Below, piece by piece: positions 11,809 to 23,169 of a DNA stretch of 64,000 bases. This stretch comes from Archegozetes longisetosus (taxonomy: Eukaryota; Arthropoda; Arachnida; Sarcoptiformes; Trhypochthoniidae). Numbering within the stretch: the stretch's first letter is position 1; every line of letters starts with the position of its first letter. The stretch is from the NCBI GenBank assembly GCA_018873245.2, contig JAEMBT020000004.1:1022573-1086572 (forward strand). Direction: 5' to 3'. The notes beneath the pieces are model-generated. The model did not search any database, was not told the DNA's origin, and was given only the letters and a program-made list of their open reading frames with translations. The translations under genes and the position numbers were made by a program.

Positions 11809-12396
11809 GGTCTACCCCTGATTGACCTAAGTTTGATTTGACCCAAAGAAGATATAACCTTATGTTTATTTGACCCAATGTTATAAAAGAAGAGTACAGA
11901 TTGAAGCTCTTGTCAAATGCTATTACATAACAAATCTATTAAATAGAAAAAATGATATAAATAGTAAGAACAAAATTATTAAATGATTAGATCTAAAATA
12001 AAAGTGAAACAGTCTCAATTCATAATTAAGCCATGAAAATCTTTGATCTCAAACGTACTTGATAACTACATACGTCCGTAAAGTCGATGTGATTATTAAA
12101 AGTTTATTTCAAAGTACCAAATTTTGAATCGATGAGTAATTTGTTGGACATCTGATTAAAATATGAAAATATGAAAAGCTTTAATTGCTTTGTCTTAGTT
12201 TAGAAGTTAAAAGGACAGACTGTATTTTGATACGTTTGTTCACGCATAATCAATGAAAAATTATTCATAGTGTGATATTGGGTCAAAATGAACATTTATT
12301 TTTGTCATTTTGGGAGAAATGACTATTGGGCTAAAATAGAAAAAAGTTTGGGTCAAAAACGTCTTGGATCAAATTGGAATCGGGTCTATGCGGAGG
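11809..12396. mobile_element. MITE with GGGTCAA subterminal repeats, copy 1
   Basis: The borders read GGTCTACCCCTGATTGACC on the left and GGGTCTATGCGGAG on the right, and several GGGTCAA/TTGACCC words cluster within about 100 bases of each end. The whole stretch matches 45356-45970 in the opposite orientation, which defines both ends. Frames inside are chance frames. Confidence 0.7.
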
Positions 12397-12561
12397 ACAT
12401 CGATAACTTGGGCTATGAAGCTAAAAATAGGGCTGAATCACAAGCTTATCATTCCAAACACATAAAATTTCAAGCTTCTCGGTAGCTTTGACATATTCAA
12501 AATATTCATCTTTTTTGTTTGGTTTATTATCTCGTAATAGATATGCCTGGGTTTACTATGA

Positions 12562-13090
12562 CTTCTACGTTGAATGTCGCCGGTAGATAATGTCGCCATA
12601 CAAAAAATGTCGCCATACAAAAAAATGGTCGCCTGTAAAAATGTTGTCAGTATCATTTGATCTTGACGATAAAAAATCTAACGAAAGATTGAAAAAGAAC
12701 ATATTTGTGAATAGCCTCTTATCAAACCAATGTTTAAATAGTTTATAGTTAGAGAGCTTCGAACATTAATTTTTCCATTGCCTACTATGAATGAGCTTCC
12801 TTGCTAAGAAGGCTCAGATCATACTCCGATTCTTGTATTCCATTAATCATTTTGTGCAATTAGTAAATTTTATTTTATTACTATAATTAAATGAAAAAAC
12901 GATCTTGCTCTAATAAAATATTTTCAAAGCTATTTTACTCTTGTTAATTTTACTTGGAATGTATATATAAAAGATCTTGAAAACGATCATTTTTGTGTAA
13001 AATCTTATATGGCGACATTTATGTACAATAACATTTTACTGGCGACATTTTTGATGGCGACATTATTGCGGCGAAATTTTAACGTAGAAG
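12562..13090. mobile_element. MITE with tandem TGTCGCC-rich inverted ends
   Basis: The left end starts CTTCTACGTTGAATGTCGCC and contains four closely spaced [A/T]TGTCGCC words. The right end, read in reverse complement, starts CTTCTACGTTAAAATTTCGCC-like and contains four more. The inverted ends are about 80 bases long with an AT-rich filler of about 370 bases. The superfamily is not clear and I saw no target duplication. Confidence 0.7.
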
Positions 13091-13139
13091 CTTTACCAAG
13101 ATCTAACTTATTCTACCTTGTTCATATAAGAATTATTTT

Positions 13140-13280
13140 GGTAAGACCTGTTCATTGGGCTCGGGTCAGGCTCATTCGAGTCGTATTTAAGTTAAAAATC
13201 TCGGGTTCGTTCGGGTAATATGGAGTGTCATAGAATGTCGGATCGGCTCGGGTTGAATCAGTCGGCCCGAAATTTATTTC
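13140..13280. repeat. Degenerate TCGGGTTCGG-type tract
   Basis: GC-richer stretch with repeated CTCGGGT, TTCGGG and TCGGCTCGGG words. A similar tract lies at 36810-36960. It is not coding. Confidence 0.5.
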
Positions 13281-13405
13281 AAAGTGTTTTACATTGAAGA
13301 ATACAGTTTCGAAAAATATCTTTGAGATAGTATCTTATATCATGGTAGCAGATAGACCTTCGGCAATGAAGCTTCCGCTTAAAGATGTTTTATTACTCCG
13401 TTCAA

Positions 13406-14563
13406 TAAGTTTTAAAGTAAAACTTTATTGGTTATCAAAATACAAAATTGAACATTTCAGTTTACAAAGTATTCCCACCTTGGCCTCGATGCACCTCTCC
13501 ATCCTTCTCTTCCACATGTTAAAAGCCTAGCGCCAATCACTTTCTGAAATCGATGCACAATATTCGTGTACTGCTAAACCTATCTCTTCTTCCGATGCAA
13601 ATGATCGCCCACGTAAGTTGCGTTTCAGTCCAGAGAAGAGCCAAAAGTCCCACATTGCTAAATCGGACGAATAAAGGGGGCGCGGTATCGTTTTGATATC
13701 ATTTTTGGTCAAATACTCAGATGTAAGATTCGCTGTATGACTTGAGGCATTATCATGGTGTAAAAGGAGGCCACTTTTGGACACACTATCCAAGACCCGT
13801 GGGAGGCATTGGGTGTTGTGCCAGAGAGCTGTTACACTCTTCTGCCCTTCCAACTTGACAGCTTCGACCAGACTTTGTTGTTGAAAAATACTGCGTAGAG
13901 AACTCTTCCAACAGTTCTACTACGTTTAGGGACTTGTGGCCGATCCTCATCTTCAAAGACCCACAGTTTTGACTCAGAGTGAGTCGGTTCATCGTAATAA
14001 TAAACATACGTTTCATCACCTGTTACTATTTTATTAATGTGCTTAGTACCATGATTCTTCCACATCTTCAAATTCTCTCTACAAATATCGACACGAACCT
14101 GTTTTTGTTCATCAGATAGTTTATGGGAGACAAAGTGACACATCAGCTTACGGAGGCTAAGTTTCTCATGTAAAATTGAGTAGATGCTGCCGCAGCTAAT
14201 GTTTGTTTGATATTCTAGCTCGTCATATGTTATTCGTGGATTTGATCTCACGAGTTCTCTAACAATATCTACATTTTTATCCATGACTGATGTTGGGGGT
14301 CTGCCAGGACGAGATTCATCTCTGAGTGTCTGCCGGCTAAACCTGAGTTGACGCATCCAGTACTCAACTGTGGATTTTGACACATTATCTCCCAAACGAC
14401 GAGTGATACTCGCGTGAATTTCGATTGCATCTTTAATGTCCAGATATTCATAAAAAATTATTGCCCTAATTTGCTCTCTATTGAGCTCCATTTTTGTATT
14501 CAAAGGATTGTTGAGAAGATATTTTAAAGTTATAATCCAAATAAAAGTATTAACATTAAACTA
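13406..14563 (-). mobile_element. mariner element
   Basis: A mariner transposase frame is enclosed by imperfect inverted ends of about 30 bases: 13408-13437 (AGTTTTAAAGTAAAACTTTA) and 14534-14561 (reverse complement GTTTAATGTTAATACTTTTA), each next to TA. The length, about 1.16 kb, is slightly under the usual 1.3 kb. The diverged ends and the broken frame show an inactive, middle-aged copy. Confidence 0.75.
13527..14503 (-). pseudogene. mariner transposase (DD34D), broken by one frameshift
   Basis: The N-terminal frame (14503 down to about 13870) holds the paired helix-turn-helix DNA-binding domain (residues 1-110) and the linker motif with SRPGRPP, then the first catalytic Asp in TGDET. The C-terminal part lies in a second frame (13527-13853) with the second Asp in LLHHDNASSHTA and the third in YSSDLAMWDFWLF, giving the DD34D triad of mariner, which cuts and pastes DNA at TA sites. 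A single frameshift near 13875, between the first and second catalytic residues, separates the halves. The DLAPCDFWLF motif of active relatives is altered to DLAMWDFWLF. Confidence 0.92.
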
Positions 14564-15000
14564 ATGAAAATATCAATTTTTATGTTTTGTCTCTAAACCT
14601 TGTCTCTAAATACAAGAGTTGAAACATATGATGATATTCAAAAGTATTACCTATTGCTGATAAAAAATCTGAGCCTATACTTAGGTGGAAGAATAATTGT
14701 TTGGATTTCCCTTATCTCTCAAAGTTCGCATTCGAAATGCTTATTATTTCAGCATCGAGTATCTCTTCAAAACAAATATTCTCAAAATCTGGAGATTTGA
14801 TCAGCAAAAAGAGAAGTCAATTGAGCGTTAATTCTGTTAGACCTTCCGTGTGTCTTATATCATGAATCCCTTATTTTTCAAATTTAAAATAAATGATTAA
14901 TATTATATTAATATTTATTGATCTTACTATCAATGATTTAATAAAAGTAAAAGTTTTTGAATAAAAATATTTTGTCTATAATTAATTTTTATTTGACTTC

Positions 15001-15150
15001 TAAAAGGACTCCGAGTCCAGAACCTGAGGTCCTTATCAAAGACCCGGACTCGGACCTGGACTTCTGCCAAATATAAGGACCCAGACTCGGACTTTAGGAC
15101 CTCAGAACTTTAGGTCCCAGGTCTTTAACCGTCTTGAGGTCTGGACTTGC
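15001..15150. repeat. Degenerate GGACTCGGACC-type tract
   Basis: About 150 bases made of imperfect copies of GACCCGGACTCGGACCTGGA and its inverse. This is a local minisatellite, with no reading frame of note. Confidence 0.6.
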
Positions 15151-15989
15151 TCATCAGTAGTTTTGGCAAATAAAATTGACGATACGTAAAAAAGTGAAAA
15201 ACTGGATGACTTTTCTTAAATTAAAATTAATTTTATATAAAATCGAAAGCCTTCTGAAAGTATTTCAAGAAAAATTGAGTAAAAATTTAACAAATGTTTA
15301 GAGTTGCCAGACTTCCTGAAATGACCGGTACAGTACCAGAGTAGACCTTCGAGTTCCAGCATAATGAGAGACTCATTTCTCGACACAAAATATTTCGGTA
15401 TAGACTTTGAAATTTTGGGGAAACGATTATAGAATTAATGACAAAATCTTTAAATATAAATTATTAAACTCTACAATTGAGAATAATTTAAACTTTTAGA
15501 CTTAAAAGCTTCATTCATGTTATCAGCAAAGAAAGGCAAAATAGTTTATTAATATAATTGTGAAACAAACCTTAATATTGAACTTTGAATTTTATTATGA
15601 AAAATTAATCCAATAATTAGAGTATTGTCAAAGTGAATTATTCATTGTTTTAGAACAGCTTCTGGTACATGATTTATGTTACAATACACAAATTTATCGT
15701 ATTGAAATATGAATCATATATTAAAAGTCAATATTTGATAGTAAAATTCATGGTTCAATATTGGGGTTTGTTTTGCAATTATATTGATAAACCATTTTTA
15801 ACTATTTTGCCTTTGTCTGGTTATCAAAAGCTGTAACAAAGTTGAAAAAATTTACATAATAATAATGCTATGGTTTCTAAACTTTGATAGCAGATAATAA
15901 TTGATTACTTAAAGCCTCATAGACAAGTACAAAATACAAACATCAACATAAAACTTGCAATCTTTCGCTTGAGAAAATAAACTCGATTA

Positions 15990-17310
15990 GGTTGGCTTTT
16001 ACTTTCCCGAGAAGCTGGCAAAGCCATTACATACCTATATATTTATCATCAGTACCACTTGACGAACAAAATTCTCAAGCCACGCCCATTTCCGACCAGA
16101 TCTAAGCTCCGCCCACCAAATTTTCCTAAAATATTCTTCCAAGTATACTGGTTAAGAATATAAAAACGGATTCTCGAAATTCCTTCTGGGGGCGGAGTTA
16201 TGAGCATTCAGGTTTTCCTTATTTTGCTCATAAAAAACTGCTTCAAATATTGTTTCAACGATATGATTCAACGAATTTGATAAAATATTTAATGGCTAAA
16301 TAGCTGCACATAATTTTGGAATATTAAAAACGTTTTACTGTATCTATTACGCCAATGTAAACTTCAAGATTTAATGCTTATGAATATTAAGATTAAAAAC
16401 ATAAGAAATTTATCGAGTTTATTTTATGTACTTTATTCTAATTTTATAGTTAAATTAGTTTTTAGATTTTGGAAAGTGTTGAGTTATTTATATGTTTGAA
16501 AGATTATCAAGTTTAATTACTGACTTCGAAATCTAAAATATCTTCATACTCTATTTCTGTGTCAGAATATAAACCAATCCTAGGAACTGATGGAGGATTG
16601 ATTGGAACTAGTGCCAGCCGAAAGCAAGGTGCAGCAACTAATAGGTATAAAACATGCAAGTCTTTTAGAAAACATCTGAACCTATCGTCATTCTGGTTGA
16701 TATTTCTGATACTGAAATAAATGGAATGAAGATGATAAATACCGTACATTCATAAATTCATGACCACTTTCTCAGAGGAAATTTTAATAAAACAAAGTTG
16801 ATAAAATTTCTTAAGTTTTTAATCTTTAATTTTATATACTCATTAAATCTTGAAAATTGTATTGGTGCAGTAAATTTCAATAAAATAATTAAACCTTATG
16901 ATTTTCATGCATAAACTTTGTTAATTCTTTTTGATATATATAAAATATATTTTTAAAATGGTGTGCAGTTATTTAGCCATTAAATATTTTATGAAATTCG
17001 TGGAATCATATCGTTGAAACAATAATTGAAGTAGTTTTTTAAAAGATGAGCAAAATAAGGAAAACTTGAATGCTCATAACTCCATTCCTAGAAGGAATTT
17101 CGAGAATCCGTTTTTATATTCTTAACCAGTATACTTAGAAAAACATTTAGGAAAATTTTGGTGGGCGTAGCTCAAATTTTTTTGTGGGCGGAGCTTGGAC
17201 TTCTTCGGAAGTGGGTGTGGCTTGAGAATTTTGTTCGTCAAGTGATACTGATGATAAATATATAGGTATGTAATGACTTTGCCAGCTTCTCGGGAAAGTA
17301 AAAGCCAACC
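15990..17310. mobile_element. MULE-type (Mutator-like) non-autonomous element, 9-bp target duplication
   Basis: Two arms of about 340 bases face each other at 15990-16330 and 16960-17310. They start GGTTGGCTTTTACTTTCCCG and end CGGGAAAGTAAAAGCCAACC and are highly similar. The element is flanked on both sides by an exact ACTCGATTA (15981-15989 and 17311-17319). Long inverted ends starting with G and a 9-bp duplication are the marks of Mutator-like elements. No transposase is present. The middle (about 16340-16940) holds a minus-strand frame with a splice-acceptor-like start, which may be captured host sequence. Confidence 0.85.
16513..16749 (-). pseudogene. Possible captured host terminal exon inside the MULE
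   Basis: On the minus strand a good 3' splice site (TTCCATTTATTTCAG, near 16712) precedes an open stretch running to a stop at 16513, ending in a very acidic tail (DTEIEYEDILDFEVSN). The tail looks like a real protein C-terminus, and the frame is not part of any transposase I know. Mutator-like elements are known to pick up host exons (Pack-MULEs). I do not recognise the parent gene. It could also be a chance frame, and no function is proposed. Confidence 0.35.
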
Positions 17311-17319
17311 ACTCGATTA

Positions 17320-19210
17320 TGTTCTATTGAAAATCTCTTGTCTTGGAAAGTACTGGACAAAGTTGAGTGATACATTGAAAAATCGAGGGATCATATACGA
17401 AAGATCTAGCAACGCCACAAGTATTTGTGTTTCTAAGCTTTAAAGAACAGGTTGAAATGATTTTGAAAAAATTTTCAAAAGAATTAAACTGTAATCTAGG
17501 TCAGTTTTGATCCATTTTCAGTGCTGATTTCAAGAATTTTTTGACGCCAATAACTGATTGATCTACCTAATTTCTGAAAAATTTCTGAAGCACTGAAAAT
17601 TTATGGCTCTTCTAATAAGATTTAAGTTTCATTCGTTCTATAGAAGATATTCCTTACGATTGTTCTTTATCAAACGCAACAGTATGAATGAGTTTCTCAA
17701 TTGGATGTAAGAGAAAATTCCACTATTAAAATTGGTATATCTATTGATGATTAACTAATAATTAAATGAATGTTCTGTATGAGAAAAATTTTCAAGGCGG
17801 CGGGAGAGGGCACCTAGCCTCATGGTATGGGCGTGAGACCTATTTGGTCACAAAACTGGGCCATAGTAAAGCAATTAGTTTGTTAATTGAGGGGTAATCC
17901 AAGCAGTAATCTCGAGACAAAATTAGTAAGGAAAATATTACCTGAAACCTTAAAAACGGTTGAAAAGTGTTATTTCAAATCATCTTATCAGTAAATAATT
18001 TATTTAGCTTATAAAGAATTCACATTATTAAAATCTTGAATAAGAAAACTAAAGCACTCAAATTTATCTGATTCATTCGTTGGAATTCAATGTTTGTTAT
18101 AACAGACAGAAAATTTTGACGTTTAAAATTTGAAAAAATATTCGAATAACTTCAAAACGATTTTTTGTGAGTTTTTTTAGTTATTGTATAGCTTATTTAA
18201 TTACATTAAAATTTAATATTTTGCTAGATTTTTATTAAATTCAAAAAATGAATTCTTGCGCCTGCAAAATTTTAAAATGTATTTAGAATTTTTATAACTA
18301 CTATAATATCTCCCAATATGATAGTAGACATATAATGGCAAGCACAATGCAGAGTAAGATCAAGTTTCGAAGTATTGATTCTGGCATATTTTCGAGAACA
18401 GTCACAAACAAGAAGCAAAGTATTTTTGAAATTATCACAAAAGGTGCATGCCTTGAGTTCTTACGCTTTACAGAAAGTTCATATCTTATAATCTTATTGT
18501 AGAATATTTTACATCATTCTTGGAAGGTTTTTCCAATGCTGCGTGAATTTGTTTTCGACCAAGAATAATATAAACTATTAAGAATTAACGAAATACAAGA
18601 ATAATCAAGTCTTCCATTTAATCACTTTTCACGAACTCAGTTGAATCTGATATTTGACTAAAAATGCAAACCACAAATAATTAACAATAATTTATAATAA
18701 TTTCCAACATTGGTTGTTTTCCAAAAGGAATATCTCAAAGATTTAAAAGATTTTCCTCACATTCAATTTCATATTTCAGTTTTACATTAAAAACAAAATA
18801 AAAATCAATTTCTATTTCATTTAAGAGAGCGATTTTTAGTAATGTTTTTCTATCGAAAATCAAGAGATCTCCATATCTGAAGCATTTGTTTGTTGATCAT
18901 AAAATAAATTTTTTATTTTCATGATCGTCAAAATTAAAAATCTTACTTTCTAAATGTCAAAATTCAATTACTATTATTTTTCTAAATATAAAAATAGGAT
19001 ATTTGATTAAAGTGAACATTGGGATATAACAAGTTTCTGTATATGAGGCAAAACAATTGAGAAATACTTCCATTCATTGCTATTATCAATAATAATGAAC
19101 CAATAAAACCAATCAATAGAAGTATTATCCTGTAACAGAATTGTATGGATTTGTAGATTAAAATAGAAAATCTGTAGTTATTCCCAGCTATGCATTTGAT
19201 CAAAATATTT
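17320..19210. other. Intergenic, no gene seen
   Basis: AT-rich, without a convincing gene. A GC-richer island at 17795-17900 (GGCGGGAGAGGGCACCTAGC onward) has a tRNA box-A-like word but no clear box B, so a SINE head is possible but unsupported. Confidence 0.35.
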
Positions 19211-19214
19211 TAAG

Positions 19215-19222
19215 TATAAAAG
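19215..19222 (+). promoter_or_regulatory. TATA box of the 19.3-kb repeat-protein gene
   Basis: TATAAAAG lies 92 bases before the ATG. The 17 bases GTATAAAAGCCAAAGGA (19214-19230) also occur exactly in the promoter of the minus-strand gene at 59130-60411. Confidence 0.7.
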
Positions 19223-19306
19223 CCAAAGGAAATTTTAGAATAACGTTAAATCTTCTTAATTAGATTCCTGAATCAAAAAGAGATTTTTGAAAACTTCCGA
19301 CTAAGA

Positions 19307-19998
19307 ATGAAATTTATAATCTACGCTTTGGTTGTTTTGACTGCAACTGTTTATGGTATGCAAAATGTTTTAATTATAGATATTATGTGAAAAACTTTTC
19401 ATTCAACTAAATATCCAATTTTTCAATCCAATAATTAGTTGCTGAGTCCCAAAATTTAGTCGCGGATTTGGTCAGACGTGCCGAAGCACTTGTGCATAGG
19501 GCCGAACAGGATCTTCAAAGACATCACAACGAAGGCAGAGGACACTTGACTGTCGAGCTCGAGCGTGAGATCGAATTGATCAGACGTTTGGTACATGAAT
19601 TGAGAGCTCATCCAGAAGGACACCAATTAGAACAACACCAGGTCCATGAGATCGAAGAACGACTTCTTCACCACGAAAACAGATTGGCTGAAGAATTAGC
19701 CCGTATTGAAGGCCATAACGATAACGTACCCCACGAAAGACATTTACTCGAAGAAAGAGCACATGCTCTCATCCAGAGAGCCGAACGCGATATCGAACAC
19801 CATCGTTCACAAGGAAGAGGTCATTTGGTTCAGGAAATCGAACATGAAGTCGAACGCATCAGAGAATTGCTCCACGAACTGAGAGCTCACCCAAGCAGTC
19901 ATCTCGAGGCCGGACACGCCCGAGAAGTTGAAGCGCGTTTAGCTGAACACGAAAGAAGACTGGTTGAAGAATTGAGAAGAATCGAAGGGCAACATTAA
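19307..19998 (+). CDS. Secreted His-rich helical repeat protein (two repeats)
   Basis: Exon 1 is 19307-19355 and exon 2 is 19439-19998; the phase-1 intron has GT..AG ends and joins in frame to 202 residues. Residues 1-20 form a signal peptide (MKFIIYALVVLTATVYVAES). The rest is two tandem repeats of about 88 residues with the same helical pattern: R-A-E-x-L-x-x-R-A-E-x-D, then R-G-H-L-x-x-E-[IL]-E-x-E, then E-[VI]-E-x-R-L-x-x-H-E-x-R-L-x-E-E-L-x-R-I-E-G. They are rich in Glu, Arg, Leu and His and lack Cys, so each should fold as a small bundle of amphipathic helices. The exon layout matches the genes at 39941, 49015 and 59130, so it is one family, but this member has no dibasic junctions and is unusually His-rich, which could allow metal binding (inference). 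No exact family name is recognised. Confidence 0.88.
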
Positions 19999-20063
19999 GT
20001 TTCCGTTTTAGATAATTAAATTTTTCTTGAATTATTTCTTTCATAATGTACTCTTTCTTATTC

Positions 20064-20069
20064 AATAAA
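20064..20069 (+). terminator. Polyadenylation signal AATAAA
   Basis: AATAAA 66 bases after the stop of the 19.3-kb gene. Confidence 0.6.
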
Positions 20070-20633
20070 ACCTTTCAGTTTCGCTAAAGCATATTTTGCT
20101 TGAAATCTATGATAACCAGATGTTAAGCAATCTAATAAAAAGATAGAAAAAGTTGCTAAGTACCACGTTATAAATATTTTAACTTATCCCATTTTCTCCC
20201 ATTTTTTCCATTCCTTTCAATTATAGTTTGTCTTTCTTGCAATCAGATTCGGAATTGACCACAATTTTGTGATACAAATCATTTTTAAAATGTCTTTAAA
20301 ATAGAATCATTCCAGAGAACAGTTCCTAGTAAACAATTTTTTATACCTCTAACTAATGTAAATTTAAACTTTCTTAAGAGATCAGAATTTTACACTACTT
20401 TTACTTGAGATTATATTTCAAGTCTTATATGAGATATTATATACTGTATATCTCATAAATTGCTTTTAATACCCTCATTGTAGCAAACTATATTCAAACT
20501 ATTCTAGTGATCAAAACAAAACTGAATAAGAGAAAAATTTATTAATTTTCAACTACATTAAAAAGCTTTAAAAAATGTAAAATGTAATGTACACTTCTAC
20601 ACAAAATGTAAAAAATGCAACCCACTTGGACTC

Positions 20634-21205
20634 TTAAGAATCCAGATTAAATGAATTTTCTGTCCGAAATCTAAAAGGAAGTTTCTTAAATTTAACTAAT
20701 AAGTTGTTGAAACTTTTAGGAGGAAAATTTTTATTTTCGTTTATTATTTTTCTTGAATTAAATATAAGACTTTCGTTCTCACTCTTTATATTTCTGCCAT
20801 TCAGATCAGTTATAATGACTATCTTGTAATCATTAAAACCAAAACCAAGTTTGTCCTCGTTTTTTAAATCGTCATTTATATCATGCTTTAACTGCTCTAA
20901 CGACTCATTCTCTGCAAATAATATACAAAAATAATTCAAATGTTTACAAATAAAGAAAATTAGTATTCTTTATAGTTTAGAATTCATTTATAGATCATAA
21001 AATTATTTTCTATCTTAGCTCCTTTTGTTGACTTTATGAATTTTCCCTAAATACTAAGAATAGAAAAGTTTTAAATCTTAAAGGTAAAATTTCCAATAAC
21101 TGGAAGTTATTTCATTCAATTCTATTAATATGTACCTTTAGTTTCCAAACTATGAATGAAATTGACAGACAAAATCAACAGGATGATTAATAAGTCAACA
21201 TTCAT
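20634..21205 (-). CDS. Small secreted protein, 115 residues, two exons
   Basis: Exon 1 is 21136-21205 and exon 2 is 20634-20911. The donor (AAAG^GTACAT) and acceptor (TTATTTGCAG^AG) join at phase 1 without a stop. Residues 1-19 are a signal peptide (MNVDLLIILLILSVNFIHS). The mature part is polar, rich in Asn, Lys, Asp and Phe, without Cys, and ends NSFNLDS. I do not recognise the family. It faces the 19.3-kb repeat-protein gene tail to tail (about 635 bases between stops) and uses the same gene plan, a short signal-peptide exon with a phase-1 intron, but its mature part is not repeated. Support is the joined frame, the signal peptide and the good splice sites; there is no homology evidence. 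Confidence 0.6.
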
Positions 21206-21614
21206 TATCGTTTTCACTCGGTCGAAACTTTTAATTTTAATACGCTTCGGAAAATTTGGGGCGCTTCGCAAAACACTTTTACAAATAATTAAAAGTTTTT
21301 CTAACAGATATTTTTCACTAACTCTATAACGCTATTTGAATAATTAATTTGGATGAACTATATTAAGTTATGTACTCAATATTCAAAAGTACTTATTTTA
21401 ATATTTATCACGTTTGTAATTATACTTAAAAGTATTTTAGCATTAAATCTTACTAAAACTATTAAATGCTCTGACTGAAATGATGTTAAATAAGTAATAA
21501 ATATAATCGTGAAAAATCATAAACGGTAATAAGAACAAAAGTTGTATAAACAGGTTTTTCAATATAAGAAAATGGAAAATTTCTGAGATAAAAACTAGAA
21601 TAAAACACTTAATT

Positions 21615-22356
21615 GAATGTCCCGATAATAAAAAAACCTATCTCTTAAAGCATTTAAACGAGTAAAACGTACTTAAAGTGGCGTTTCAAAAATGTTAATA
21701 AAAATTCATCTTGTTCATACTTAGATAGGAAGTTGATTAATCATAACGTGTAATTAGACATATATTGAATTTTATTATATGAATAAAGTATGAGCTGAGT
21801 CAAATGTTTAAAACAAAATCCGAAAAAAATTAACTCGAGATAGGTTTTTTATTACTAGGCTGACCACCCGTCTCGCGTTTGACGGGACAGTCTCGCCTTC
21901 TATAAAGATAAAGGATAGGAATCCCGTCAAACCAAAAAACTCTCGACGGGAAAATTATTTGTCTTGTTTTTCAATTTTCATTTTGAAAAATGTGTTTAGA
22001 AAAATATTTCTTAGAGATTCAAACATTGCATTTATCTTGCAAATGATAAGGGATTAAGTAGCACAGTTAATGTTTTGAACACCTGTGGCTTAAAACCAAA
22101 AGTTATTAATCTTTACTGCCTTGACTTATATCTGATATGAACCAGTATTTTTTACTTTTGAAAGATGCTATTCTGACAAAAATATACCTTTGAGATCAAC
22201 TATGATTAATAATTTTCAATGTTTTAATATTAGAATGCATTGTTTGACACCTAAATATTTGTAATGACTAATTTAAAAAATGTGTTTCGACTTTGATATT
22301 TATGTCTTGTCATGAGACAAGCCATAGGTGGTCACTCTTTTATTACTGGGATGTTC
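21615..22356. mobile_element. MITE with GAATGTCCCGATAATAAA ends, split by a hAT-type MITE
   Basis: The left end GAATGTCCCGATAATAAAAA faces a right end whose reverse complement is GAACATCCCAGTAATAAAAA. Outside, AATT lies on both sides (21611-21614 and 22357-22360), and the second copy at 53887-54544 is flanked by ATAT, so the duplication appears to be 4 bp. The hAT-type MITE at 21856-22338 is inserted in the right terminal repeat and duplicated TTTATTAC. Without the insert the copy is about 250 bp, a shortened form of the 658-bp copy at 53.9 kb. Confidence 0.75.
21856..22338. mobile_element. hAT-type MITE, family TAGGxTGACCACC (copy 2), nested
   Basis: Ends TAGGCTGACCACC and GGTGGTCACTCT, with exact 8-bp duplications TTTATTAC (21848-21855 and 22339-22346). 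The interior is alignable with 3964-4473. The exact duplication shows that it landed later than the MITE it interrupts. Confidence 0.85.
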
Positions 22357-23169
22357 AATTGTCAGTTATTTTCTCATAAACTTCTAGTACAAATCTTTTG
22401 CAGAAATACATGAAGAATTGCCAATGAATGTAATGGAAAAACAAAAAAAAATGAAAAATTTATTAATTTATTTGAAAATAAAACTTTTGTTGCCATAGAG
22501 TTGAGCAATCATCTGAAGAATAGCTTTAAAAGTTCAAAATTTTTCATAATTGATACATAGTATGTTTCATAAATTTTGATACAGATTTAAGGTTTCATAA
22601 CTCAAGAACTAAATTGCAGAATTTGATGAAAAGCGTCTTGTTTTTAAAACAAATTATCCAACACTTACAGTTTTAAAATCTCACAAACATGTTTATGACC
22701 TTTCTTTAACTTCATTACTTTTAAGTAGACTATTTGTTTCGTTTTAATCCTTTTTAATATTTACACATAATTTGACTCTCTCTGAGATTAAAGAATTTTA
22801 GGCCCCCATGTGTTTATTTCTGTTACAGATAAATAGAACACTTTGTCCTTTCAAAAGGTAGTTGTCATTTTATTATTAGAAAAGGCTACTCGGATTTATT
22901 TATTTTAAATAGCTTTCTTACTCTTTTTTTTAATGCTGTGGCGTATATATTGAACATGAAGTTTCAGAGACACAACATAACTACTCAAAATTACTTGCCT
23001 TAAATTTTCACTAATTTATCTCAAATATTCTCTGAGTTATTGCAGTACGAAATTAAATATTCTAACTTTTCTATGGGATTCTTACTATAATGTGTTTTAA
23101 CTTAATTTTAATTAAGACTGAATGCATATTACTTAAGCAGAAAACATGAATTAGAGGCTATAATTACAG

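Noticed and set aside
12288-12485. 65-residue plus-strand frame
   Set aside because: Lies over the end of a MITE whose second copy (45356-45970) does not keep the frame.
17795-17935. tRNA-derived SINE
   Set aside because: A box-A-like word is present, but no proper box B, no tail and no second copy in the window.
18982-19203. Hydrophobic 73-residue frame on the minus strand
   Set aside because: Looks like a membrane protein only because AT-rich sequence codes for Ile/Leu/Phe/Tyr; no homology or splice support, and it sits in the promoter region of the 19.3-kb gene.
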